This document shows, one piece after another, positions 6,225 through 12,223 of a stretch of DNA of 13,586 nt (positions within the stretch are counted from its first letter, which is position 1; each line of letters opens with the position of its first letter). Under the pieces are notes generated by a model. The model saw nothing but the letters and a program-made list of their open reading frames with translations, did not search any database and was not told where the DNA came from. The stretch is from contig JAUZEM010000250.1 of the NCBI GenBank assembly GCA_030839005.1, positions 1-13,586 of the forward strand, read 5' to 3'. This stretch comes from Actinomycetota bacterium (GTDB lineage: Bacteria; Actinomycetota; Acidimicrobiia; IMCC26256; PALSA-610). Both the position numbers and the translations under genes were made by a program.

Positions 6225-7427
6225 GTGGCCAACTCCCCGTCTCGAATCTCCGCCCGCATCGCGGCCATCCAGGAGTCCGCGACGCTCGCCGTCGACGCCA
6301 AGGCCAAGGCACTGAAGGCCGCAGGCGAGAACGTCATCGGCTTCGGAGCCGGCGAGCCCGACTTCCCGACCCCCCGGAACGTCGTGGAAGCGGCGATCGC
6401 CGCGTGTCGTGAGCCCCGCTACCACCACTATTCGCCGACACCGGGCCTGCCCGAGCTGCGCGACGCGATCGCGTTCAAGACCAAGCGCGACTCCGGGGTC
6501 GATTGCTCGGCCGCGCAGGTCGTCGTCACGAACGGCGGGAAGCACGCCGTCTACAACACGTTCCAAGTCCTGTGCAACGAAGGCGACGAGGTGCTGGTGC
6601 CGGCGCCGTACTGGACGTCCTACCCCGAAGTGATCACCCTCGCCGGAGGCGTGCCCGTGATGCTTCCGACGTCGGAAGCCGACGGATTTCGCGTCGCGAT
6701 CGATCAGCTGGAGGCGGCGTGGTCGCCCCGCACCAAGGCGTTGTTGTTCGTCTCGCCGAGCAACCCGACCGGCGCGGTGTATCCCTCCGAGGAGGTGGAG
6801 GCGATCGGCCGCTGGGCGCTCGATCGCGGCATCTGGGTCGTCACGGACGAAATCTACGAGCACCTCACCTACGACGGCCACGCGTTCTCGTCGATGCCGG
6901 GTCTGGTGCCCGAGCTCATGGATCGCTGCGTCATCCTGAACGGCGTGGCGAAAACGTACGCGATGACCGGCTGGCGCGTGGGCTGGATGATCGGGCCGCT
7001 CGACGTGACCGCCGCGGCGACCAACCTGCAGTCGCATTCCACTTCGAACGTCTCGAACGTCGCGCAGGCGGCCGCGCTCGCCGCGGTGAGCGGCGACCTG
7101 TCGGCCGTCACCGAGATGCGGGGTGCATTCGCGCGGCGCGGCCACACGATGTACGAGCTCTTGGCGAAGATCGAAGGTGTGAGCGTTCTCGCCCCGCAGG
7201 GCGCGTTCTATTGCTTTCCCTCCTTCGAAGGGGTGCTCGGGCGAGAGATCGCCGGCCGTACCCCGCACACCACGCTCGAGCTGTGTGCCTTGCTGCTCGA
7301 GGTCGCGAAAGTCGCGATCGTTCCCGGCGAGGCGTTCGGCGCGCCGGGCTACGCCCGGTTGTCGTTCGCGCTCGGCGACGACGACCTGGGTGTCGGGATG
7401 CGGCGGATCGCGGAGCTCCTGTCGTAA
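6225..7427 (+). CDS. Pyridoxal-phosphate aminotransferase, class I/II (aspartate aminotransferase-like)
   Basis: Encodes 400 residues from a GTG start, the standard length for the I-gamma/I-beta aspartate aminotransferase group. Visible landmarks are FGAGEPDFPTP near 40-50 (substrate and PLP loop), YSPTPGLPELRDAIA at 69-83, the aromatic stacking region APYWTSYPE at 127-135, SNPTGAVYP at 179-187 (Asn180), VTDEIYEHL at 207-214 (Asp208, Tyr211), the PLP lysine Lys243 in NGVAKTYAMTGWRVGW, and the substrate carboxylate Arg378 in YARLSFAL. It transfers an amino group between an amino acid and a 2-oxo acid in the cytoplasm; aspartate/2-oxoglutarate is the best guess. It diverges from the carboxypeptidase gene across 92 bp and precedes serA by 80 bp in the same direction. 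No good Shine-Dalgarno sequence is present beyond GGGG just before the GTG. Confidence 0.93.
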   Translation: MANSPSRISARIAAIQESATLAVDAKAKALKAAGENVIGFGAGEPDFPTPRNVVEAAIAACREPRYHHYSPTPGLPELRDAIAFKTKRDSGVDCSAAQVVVTNGGKHAVYNTFQVLCNEGDEVLVPAPYWTSYPEVITLAGGVPVMLPTSEADGFRVAIDQLEAAWSPRTKALLFVSPSNPTGAVYPSEEVEAIGRWALDRGIWVVTDEIYEHLTYDGHAFSSMPGLVPELMDRCVILNGVAKTYAMTGWRVGWMIGPLDVTAAATNLQSHSTSNVSNVAQAAALAAVSGDLSAVTEMRGAFARRGHTMYELLAKIEGVSVLAPQGAFYCFPSFEGVLGREIAGRTPHTTLELCALLLEVAKVAIVPGEAFGAPGYARLSFALGDDDLGVGMRRIAELLS

Positions 7428-7493
7428 CTACTCGCACTCTCCTCGAGCCTGCCCGTCGGGTGGGAACGGTCCGGGTTACGTATCGTCGCCGTC

Positions 7494-7499
7494 TACCCT
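7494..7499 (+). promoter_or_regulatory. Candidate -10 box of serA (leaderless arrangement)
   Basis: TACCCT fits TAnnnT and ends 8 nt before the serA ATG at 7508. No -35 match and no clear Shine-Dalgarno sequence is seen. If the box is used, serA would have its own promoter with a nearly leaderless mRNA rather than relying only on read-through from the aminotransferase gene. Confidence 0.3.
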
Positions 7500-7507
7500 C
7501 GGGGGCG

Positions 7508-9085
7508 ATGCCCGCGCGTGTTCTCGTCTCCGAACCCCTCGCCGAGCGCGGTCTCGTCGCCATGCGTACCGCCGGCCTCGAGGTCGACGTCCGGACGGGT
7601 CTCTCCCGGGAGCAGCTGCTCGAAGCGGTCAAGGGCGCGCGGGCCCTCGTGATCCGCAGCGCGACCCAGGTCACGGCCGAAGTGCTCGAAGCGGCGACTG
7701 AGCTCGTCGTCGTCGGGAGGGCGGGCATCGGGCTCGACAACGTCGACGTCGTCGAGGCGACGCGGCGCGGCGTGATGGTGGTCAACGCCCCCCAGTCCAA
7801 TGTCCTGTCCGCGGCCGAGCACACGCTCGCGCTCCTGCTCGCGCAGGCCCGCAACGTTCCCCAGGCCGACGCCGACCTGAAGGCCGGCGCATGGAACCGT
7901 TCGAAATGGGAAGGCGTCGAGCTGCACGGCAAGACGCTGGGTATCGTCGGTCTGGGACGCGTCGGTGTGCTCGTGGCACAACGCGCGCACTCGTTCGGCA
8001 TGCGGCTCGTCGCGTACGACCCGTTCGTCAGCTCGGATCGGGCGCGTCAGCTCGGCGTGGCGCTCGTTCCGACAGTCGAAGAGCTGGTGGCGATCTCCGA
8101 TTTCGTCTCGATTCACGCCACGAAGACACCCGAGACGGTCGGGCTCGTCAATGCGTCGGTGCTCGCCCACGCCAAGCCGGGCCTGCGTCTGGTCAACGCG
8201 GGCCGCGGCGGCATCGTCGACGAGGACGCGCTGGCGGCTGCCATCGCCGACGGCCGGCTCGGCGGCGCCGCGATCGACACGTTTGCCAAGGAACCGACCA
8301 CCGAGTCGCCGCTGTTCGCACTGGACAACGTCGTCGTAACGCCGCACCTCGGCGCGTCGACCGCCGAGGCCCAGGACAAGGCGGGGGAGACGATCGCGGA
8401 GCAGGTGATCCTCGCGTTGCGCGGCGACTTCGTGCCGTTCGCGGTCAATGTCGCCGCGTCCGAGGCTTCCGAGAGCGTGCGCCCGTTCCTGCCGCTGGCC
8501 GAGCGGGTCGGGCGCCTGTTCACGGGTCTGGCCGGAGGCGCGCCGTCGACGCTCAACATCGAGTACGAGGGCGAGATCGCCGACTACGACTGCCGCGTGC
8601 TCACCCTGTCGGTGTTGAAGGGCGTGCTCGCGCCGGTGGTCACGGAGCCGGTGTCGTACGTCAACGCTCCGCAGATCGCGGAGCAACGCGGCATCTCGGT
8701 GCGCGAAACGAAGTCGTCGGACGCGCGCGACTACGTGAATCTCATCGTCGTTCGCGGCGATCAGGGCACGCATGTCGCGGCAACGCTGTTCGGCAAGCAC
8801 CAGGCGCCGCGCATCGTGGGGATCGACGGCCACCAGGTCGACCTCCCGCCGGCGCGACACATGCTCGTCGTGCACAACGACGACAGCCCGGGCATGATCG
8901 GTCGCGTCGGAACCGTGCTCGGCGACGCCGGCATCAACATCTCCAACATGGACGTCGGGCAGAGCCCGAGCGGTGAGGCCGCGCTGATGGTCATCGCGAC
9001 CGAGACCGCGGTACCGGCTGACGTTGTCCAGCACATGGCGCGCCAAGAAGGCGTGCAGTCGGCTCGCGCGATAGACCTGGGTTGA
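7508..9085 (+). CDS. serA: D-3-phosphoglycerate dehydrogenase (long, ACT-domain form)
   Basis: Encodes 525 residues, the length of the long actinobacterial SerA with both regulatory domains. Residues 1-310 form the D-2-hydroxyacid dehydrogenase core: GRAGIGLDNVD at 70-80, the NAD-binding GIVGLGRVG at 145-153, Asp171 after beta-2 (AYDPF), and the catalytic trio Arg233 (NAGRGG), Glu262 (KEP) and His280 (TPHLGAST). Residues 320-445 are the intervening allosteric substrate-binding domain. Residues 452-525 form an ACT domain (HMLVVHNDDSPGMIGRVGTV, then GINISNMDVG), where serine usually binds to inhibit the enzyme. It oxidises 3-phosphoglycerate with NAD, the first step of serine synthesis. The ATG at 7508 is the natural N-terminus (PARVLVSEP), and the open frame upstream is a shadow of the aminotransferase gene. 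A 15-bp repeat duplicates the stop codon. Confidence 0.97.
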   Translation: MPARVLVSEPLAERGLVAMRTAGLEVDVRTGLSREQLLEAVKGARALVIRSATQVTAEVLEAATELVVVGRAGIGLDNVDVVEATRRGVMVVNAPQSNVLSAAEHTLALLLAQARNVPQADADLKAGAWNRSKWEGVELHGKTLGIVGLGRVGVLVAQRAHSFGMRLVAYDPFVSSDRARQLGVALVPTVEELVAISDFVSIHATKTPETVGLVNASVLAHAKPGLRLVNAGRGGIVDEDALAAAIADGRLGGAAIDTFAKEPTTESPLFALDNVVVTPHLGASTAEAQDKAGETIAEQVILALRGDFVPFAVNVAASEASESVRPFLPLAERVGRLFTGLAGGAPSTLNIEYEGEIADYDCRVLTLSVLKGVLAPVVTEPVSYVNAPQIAEQRGISVRETKSSDARDYVNLIVVRGDQGTHVAATLFGKHQAPRIVGIDGHQVDLPPARHMLVVHNDDSPGMIGRVGTVLGDAGINISNMDVGQSPSGEAALMVIATETAVPADVVQHMARQEGVQSARAIDLG

Positions 9086-9122
9086 GGCGACCTCGGTTGA
9101 GGCGATCTCGGTTGAGGTCGCT
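9081..9122. repeat. 15-bp tandem repeat over the serA stop, able to form a hairpin
   Basis: GTTGAGGCGACCTCG (9081-9095), GTTGAGGCGATCTCG (9096-9110) and a partial third copy starting GTTGAGG at 9111 follow in tandem. The first copy contains the serA TGA. Since the period is five codons, TGA recurs in frame twice more. GCGACCTC (9087-9094) pairs perfectly with GAGGTCGC (9114-9121), giving an 8-bp stem between the ends of two convergent genes. No U-tract follows, so a terminator role is only possible. Confidence 0.6.
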
Positions 9123-9498
9123 AGACCTTCGAGGGCCGTAGGCCGTCGCCGGCTGCCGCGGCCTCGTCGGCGTAGCACCGGTCGGGCTTCGTGCGCGCGT
9201 AGTTCAAGCCCCCCGGCGAGTGGTAGATCCCGCTCGCGAGCTTGGCCTTTATCGGATGGGTCGATGGGCAGCTGCCGTCGGCGTTCGGCTCGACCCATTG
9301 CTCCGGCGGGGCCGCGGTTGCCGGCGGGGCAGCGGTTGCCGGCGCGGCGCGTGGAACCGGCGGGAAGGGGAACGGCGCCGTCGACCATTCAACGCCACGC
9401 GGTCGCTCCTCCGCTTTCTTGATCCACGCGCGCCAGGCCGCAAATGCGACGCCGCCGAGGATTCCGGCGCCGAGCGCCCGCTTCACCGCCTTATGCAT
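9121..9498 (-). CDS. Small membrane-anchored protein with a Cys/His C-terminal module
   Basis: Encodes 125 residues from the ATG at 9498 (MHKAVKRALG). Residues 5-25 form one hydrophobic helix (LGAGILGGVAFAAWRAW) after a basic N-terminus. A Pro/Ala-rich linker (40-68) with ATAAPP repeated twice follows. The C-terminal 55 residues look conserved: GSCPSTHPIKAKLASGIYHS, then PGGLNYARTKPDRCYADEAA, with Cys77, His81, His93 and Cys108. The pattern (C-P-x2-H-P-x-K, S-G-I-Y-H-x-P-G-G, Y-x-R-T-K-P-x2-C) resembles a short domain seen at the C-termini of many Gram-positive nucleases and small membrane proteins. Its function is not established to my knowledge, and the Cys/His set could bind metal. Alternative in-frame starts are ATG 9540 and GTG 9597; none has a Shine-Dalgarno sequence. 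It converges on serA and diverges from the leuA leader. Confidence 0.7.
   Translation of the reverse strand: MHKAVKRALGAGILGGVAFAAWRAWIKKAEERPRGVEWSTAPFPFPPVPRAAPATAAPPATAAPPEQWVEPNADGSCPSTHPIKAKLASGIYHSPGGLNYARTKPDRCYADEAAAAGDGLRPSKV
9305..9340. repeat. 18-bp in-frame tandem repeat inside the small membrane protein gene
   Basis: Two adjacent 18-bp units (9305-9322 and 9323-9340, each starting GGCGGGGC) match at 17 of 18 positions. On the minus strand they encode the doubled hexapeptide ATAAPP in the linker, so the length change keeps the frame. Confidence 0.6.
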
Positions 9499-9569
9499 CG
9501 GCCAACCCGTCGGAGTGTTCCATTCGGCGAATTCTCTCATGCGCGGGCCGGCGGCTGCCGACCGAAGGT

Positions 9570-9598
9570 TTGACGAACGCGGTCGACACTGACACACT
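9570..9598 (+). promoter_or_regulatory. Candidate leuA promoter
   Basis: TTGACG at 9570-9575 is a good -35 match; CACACT at 9593-9598 is a weak -10 match after a 17-bp spacer. Transcription would then begin near 9605-9609, at or a few bases before the leader peptide ATG at 9609. That agrees with the absence of a Shine-Dalgarno sequence there. Prediction only. Confidence 0.4.
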
Positions 9599-9608
9599 GC
9601 CCCGACTT

Positions 9609-9662
9609 ATGCGCAAGGAGACAACGGCTTCCGCAGCTCTGCTGGGCCTCCTCCTTATGTAG
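9609..9662 (+). CDS. leuA leader peptide (leucine attenuator)
   Basis: A 17-codon ORF, MRKETTASAALLGLLLM, ends at TAG 160 nt before leuA. Codons 11, 12, 14, 15 and 16 are Leu (CTG, CTG, CTC, CTC, CTT; 9639-9656), five in a run of six. A hairpin follows at once and an intrinsic terminator 30 nt later, which is the layout of an amino-acid attenuator. Such leaders are known before leuA in Actinobacteria: ribosome stalling at Leu codons when charged tRNA-Leu is scarce favours read-through into the structural gene. The peptide itself would have no role beyond being translated. No Shine-Dalgarno sequence precedes the ATG. An internal AAGGAG (9615-9620) is complementary to CTCCTT in the Leu codons (9651-9656), so the leader mRNA can fold on itself. 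Confidence 0.82.
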   Translation: MRKETTASAALLGLLLM

Positions 9663-9688
9663 GCGCGAGCGCCCCCTGGTGCTCGCGC
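9663..9688 (+). promoter_or_regulatory. Leader RNA hairpin directly after the leader peptide stop
   Basis: GCGCGAGC (9663-9670) pairs perfectly with GCTCGCGC (9681-9688) around a 10-nt loop. The stem begins at the base after the leader TAG, so a ribosome terminating there would melt it while one stalled on the Leu codons would not. It could be a pause or protector hairpin. It does not overlap the terminator, so it is not itself an antiterminator. Confidence 0.6.
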
Positions 9689-9692
9689 TCGA

Positions 9693-9723
9693 CCCTCCGT
9701 GCCGACCCGGCCGGAGGGTTTTT
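9693..9723 (+). terminator. Intrinsic terminator of the leuA attenuator
   Basis: CCCTCCG (9693-9699) pairs with CGGAGGG (9712-9718). Inside, GCCG (9701-9704) pairs with CGGC (9708-9711) around ACC, leaving one bulged T. The 11-bp GC-rich stem is followed at once by TTTTT (9719-9723). This is the most classical rho-independent terminator in the window, and it lies between a Leu-rich leader peptide and leuA. Confidence 0.85.
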
Positions 9724-9786
9724 CGTTGCATAACGGTGCGGTGAACGGAGCCACGGCGGAGTGAACTCGCCAGCGAGCGAACGACA

Positions 9787-9809
9787 GCGGGACGGGTATC
9801 CCGGCCCGC
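9787..9809 (+). promoter_or_regulatory. Hairpin just upstream of the leuA start
   Basis: GCGGG (9787-9791) pairs with CCCGC (9805-9809), and CGGG (9793-9796) with CCCG (9800-9803) around a TAT loop, with one A/G mismatch. It ends 13 nt before the leuA ATG, where it could affect ribosome access. The direct repeat AGCGAGCGAA flanks it (9772-9781 and 9814-9823). Function not known. Confidence 0.5.
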
Positions 9810-9822
9810 AGAGAGCGAGCGA

Positions 9823-11370
9823 ATGAACATGGACACGGTCAGGATCTTCGATACGACCCTTCGAGACGGCGAGCAGTCGCCCGGAATCTCGCTCGACGTC
9901 ACCGAGAAGCTCGAGATCGCCGACCAGCTCGCCCGGCTCGGCGTCGACGTGATCGAAGCCGGCTTCCCCATCGCGTCCGACGGCGACTTCGAGTCGGTCG
10001 AGGCCATCGCCAAGGCGGTGAAGGGACCGATCATCACCGCCCTGTCTCGCACCGGCTTCAAAGACGTCGACCGGGCGTGGGAGGCGGTGCGCCACGCGGA
10101 GAAGCCGCGCATCCACGTGTTCATCGCGACGTCGAAGATTCACATGGAAAAGAAGCTCCGTATGACGCCGGAGCAGGTGAAGCACGAGGCCGGCGCGGCG
10201 GTGGCGCGGGCCAAGGATTACGTCGTCGACGTGGAGTTCTCGCCCGAGGACGGCTACCGCTCCGATCCCGTCTTCATGTGCGAGGTTTGCCAGATCGCGG
10301 TCGACAACGGCGCGACGACGTTGAACATCCCCGACACCGTCGGCTTCGCCGTACCGGAGGACTACGGGCGGTTGATCAAATACGTCATCGATACGGTGCG
10401 GGGCGATTTCATCGTCTCGACGCATTGCCACAACGATCTCGGCCTGGCGGTCGCGAACTCGCTCGCCGGCGTCTCGAACGGCGCGCGTCAGGTCGAGTGC
10501 GCGGTCAACGGGCTCGGCGAGCGTGCGGGCAACGCCGCGCTCGAAGAGGTCGTGATGGCGATCCGAACCCGGCGCGACTACTTCGACGCGGTCGACGTGA
10601 ACGTGCGCACGGAGGAGCTGGCCCGTACCTCGCGCATGGTCGCGCGCCTGACCGGCTACCACGTGCAGTACAACAAGGCAGTCGTCGGTCGAAACGCGTT
10701 CGCGCACGAAGCCGGAATTCATCAGCATGGCGTGCTTGCCGATCGCGAAACCTACGAGATCATCGACGCTTCGACGGTGGGCCAGGAAGCAGCGCAAATC
10801 GTGCTCGGCAAGCACTCGGGTCGCCACGCGTTCGCGGACACGCTCGAGAAGATGGGGATCCATGTGCAGGGCGACGCGCTGAACAGCGCGTTCGTGCGCT
10901 TCAAGGAGCTCGCCGACAAGAAGGTCGCGATCACGGACGCCGACCTCGAGGCGATCATCGCCGAAGAGCTCGGGAGCGGCAAGGTGCATCGTTACGGCTT
11001 GCACGAGCTCGAGGTTCGCGGCGGCACCAGCACCCCACCGTCGGCCCGAGTGGTCCTCACCGATGCCGACGGCAAGATCGAAGCCGGCGGTACGGGAGAC
11101 GGCATGATCGACGCCGCGATCGCGGCGATCGGCGAGGCGACGGGCGTGCAGGGCATTCTCGGCAACTTCCAGGTTTCGTCGGTGACCGGCGGCGCCGACG
11201 CGCTGGGAGCGGTCGCGGTGACGGTCGACGCCGAGGGGCGCAAAGTGACGGGTCGCGGCGTCGCGACCGACGTCGTCGAAGCATCGGCGCGCGCGTACCT
11301 CAACGCGGTCAACAAGCTCGTTCGCCTGCGCGGCCGCGACGAGACCCGTGAGACCACCGTCGGCCCATGA
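9823..11370 (+). CDS. leuA: 2-isopropylmalate synthase
   Basis: Encodes 515 residues, matching the bacterial type-1 LeuA of about 510-525 residues. It condenses acetyl-CoA with 2-ketoisovalerate, the committed step of leucine synthesis. The HMGL-like TIM barrel (1-270) shows IFDTTLRDGEQSPG (Arg14, Asp15), EAGFPIASDGD at 45-55, the metal-binding STHCHNDLGLAVANSL (His201, His203) and NGLGERAGNAALEE (Asn237). The linker has YNKAVVGRNAFAHEAGIHQH (283-302). The C-terminal regulatory domain (about 390-505), where leucine usually binds to inhibit, has LGNFQVSSVTGG and GRGVATDVVEASARAYLNAV. Closely related citramalate and homocitrate synthases are alternatives, but the Leu-codon attenuator upstream argues for LeuA. 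The start is ATG 9823, with ATG 9829 as an alternative; the Shine-Dalgarno sequence is weak. Expression is probably set by the attenuator and by feedback. Confidence 0.95.
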   Translation: MNMDTVRIFDTTLRDGEQSPGISLDVTEKLEIADQLARLGVDVIEAGFPIASDGDFESVEAIAKAVKGPIITALSRTGFKDVDRAWEAVRHAEKPRIHVFIATSKIHMEKKLRMTPEQVKHEAGAAVARAKDYVVDVEFSPEDGYRSDPVFMCEVCQIAVDNGATTLNIPDTVGFAVPEDYGRLIKYVIDTVRGDFIVSTHCHNDLGLAVANSLAGVSNGARQVECAVNGLGERAGNAALEEVVMAIRTRRDYFDAVDVNVRTEELARTSRMVARLTGYHVQYNKAVVGRNAFAHEAGIHQHGVLADRETYEIIDASTVGQEAAQIVLGKHSGRHAFADTLEKMGIHVQGDALNSAFVRFKELADKKVAITDADLEAIIAEELGSGKVHRYGLHELEVRGGTSTPPSARVVLTDADGKIEAGGTGDGMIDAAIAAIGEATGVQGILGNFQVSSVTGGADALGAVAVTVDAEGRKVTGRGVATDVVEASARAYLNAVNKLVRLRGRDETRETTVGP

Positions 11371-12013
11371 CGTGACGGTGAATCTGTGGGTCAATGAGGA
11401 GCACGCCCTCGCCTACTTGCGCGAGCGCGACACGCTCCCGCACCGTGTCGACGCGCTCGAGGTCCTGTGCGAGCTGCTACCGGCTCGGGTCGAGCGGGTC
11501 CTCGATCTCGGGACCGGCGACGGAATCACGCTCGGGCTCGTGCTCGCGGCCCGACCGGACGCGACCGGGATCGGTCTCGATTTCGGTGACGAGATGTTGC
11601 GCCGCGCCCGGGATCGCTTCGCGGGCGACGCGCGCGTCCAGATCGACCGGCACGATCTCGACCAGCGCTTGCCGAGCACGCTCGGCGACTTCGACGTCGT
11701 CGTGTCGAGCTTCGCGGTCCACCACTGCGCTCCCGCTCGCCAACGCGCGCTCTACGGTGAGGTGTTCGAAATCTTGCGCCCGGGTGGCCTATTCGTGAAC
11801 GCCGAACACGTGGCGTCCCCAACCGTTGCGCTCCATCTCGAATTTCTCGCCGCATTCGAGCGCGCGCCCGCCGACGATGACCCGTCCAATCAGCTCGTCG
11901 GCGTCGAACAGCATCTGACCTGGTTGAACGACGTCGGATTCGAGAATTGTGAGTGCTTTTGGAAGTGGCGCGAGCTTGCCGTGGTCGCCGCGACGCGGCC
12001 CGCGGTCGCATGA
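11348..12013 (+). CDS. Class I SAM-dependent methyltransferase
   Basis: Encodes 221 residues of Rossmann-like methyltransferase fold. Motif I is VLDLGTGDG (51-59), the acidic residue after beta-2 is Asp78 (GIGLDFG), motif II/III is DVVVSSFAVHH (116-126), and LRPGGLFVNAEH (143-154) is the usual post-motif loop and strand. The fold is that of small-molecule methyltransferases of the UbiE/Methyltransf_25 kind; the substrate cannot be assigned. The GTG at 11348 overlaps the end of leuA by 23 nt, so the two are probably co-transcribed and perhaps translationally coupled. GTG codons at 11372 and 11378 are shorter alternatives that would remove the overlap. No methyl-transfer step belongs to leucine synthesis, so the link may be only transcriptional. 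Confidence 0.87.
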   Translation: MRPPSAHDVTVNLWVNEEHALAYLRERDTLPHRVDALEVLCELLPARVERVLDLGTGDGITLGLVLAARPDATGIGLDFGDEMLRRARDRFAGDARVQIDRHDLDQRLPSTLGDFDVVVSSFAVHHCAPARQRALYGEVFEILRPGGLFVNAEHVASPTVALHLEFLAAFERAPADDDPSNQLVGVEQHLTWLNDVGFENCECFWKWRELAVVAATRPAVA

Positions 12014-12088
12014 CCCCAGCCCCGGCGGGAACAATCATGCAACTTCGAAACTTGAACGTCGCAAAGTAACGACATCGGGCAATCCTGC

Positions 12089-12093
12089 GGAGG
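12089..12093 (+). promoter_or_regulatory. Strong Shine-Dalgarno sequence of the 40-codon ORF
   Basis: GGAGG lies 7 nt before the ATG at 12101. It is one of the best ribosome binding sites in the window; most annotated genes here lack one. It is the main evidence that the short ORF is translated. Confidence 0.65.
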
Positions 12094-12100
12094 ACGTGTG

Positions 12101-12223
12101 ATGAGCGTCATCGATTTTTTCGAGTATCTGGCCGCCAGCGCGCATACGGTCGACCTCGCGCACGACCTCGCCGACGTATGGGTCGCACGCCAGGTCGTCG
12201 ACATGTGCCAGCCCGCCGCCTGA
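12101..12223 (+). CDS. Hypothetical 40-residue protein
   Basis: I do not recognise this protein. It starts MSVIDFFEYLAASAHTVDLA and ends VVDMCQPAA. It has a strong Shine-Dalgarno sequence, an unusually AT-rich stretch upstream (about 12029-12070) that could hold a promoter, and G or C at the third position in 34 of 40 codons, in line with real genes here. The sequence is acidic to neutral, probably helical and amphipathic, with one Cys near the C-terminus and no signal peptide. It lies 87 nt after the methyltransferase on the same strand and converges on leuD. A 20-bp repeat duplicates its stop codon region. It could be a small regulatory or structural protein; a peptide precursor modified by the neighbouring methyltransferase is possible but unsupported. 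Confidence 0.55.
   Translation: MSVIDFFEYLAASAHTVDLAHDLADVWVARQVVDMCQPAA

Noticed and set aside
6133..6312. N-terminal extension of the carboxypeptidase by 60 residues
   Set aside because: It would place 60 non-hydrophobic residues before the signal-like segment and overlap the divergent aminotransferase gene.
6503..7507. Frame upstream of and in phase with serA, suggesting a fusion protein
   Set aside because: It overlaps the aminotransferase in another frame and is Arg-rich nonsense; serA has its natural N-terminus at 7508.
11526..12038. Minus-strand frame antisense to the methyltransferase
   Set aside because: Arg-rich shadow translation, while the plus-strand frame has the full set of SAM methyltransferase motifs.
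12101..12223. Idea that the 40-codon ORF plus methyltransferase form a modified-peptide cluster
   Set aside because: There is no leader/core pattern, no transporter or protease, and the methyltransferase is generic; proximity alone does not support it.
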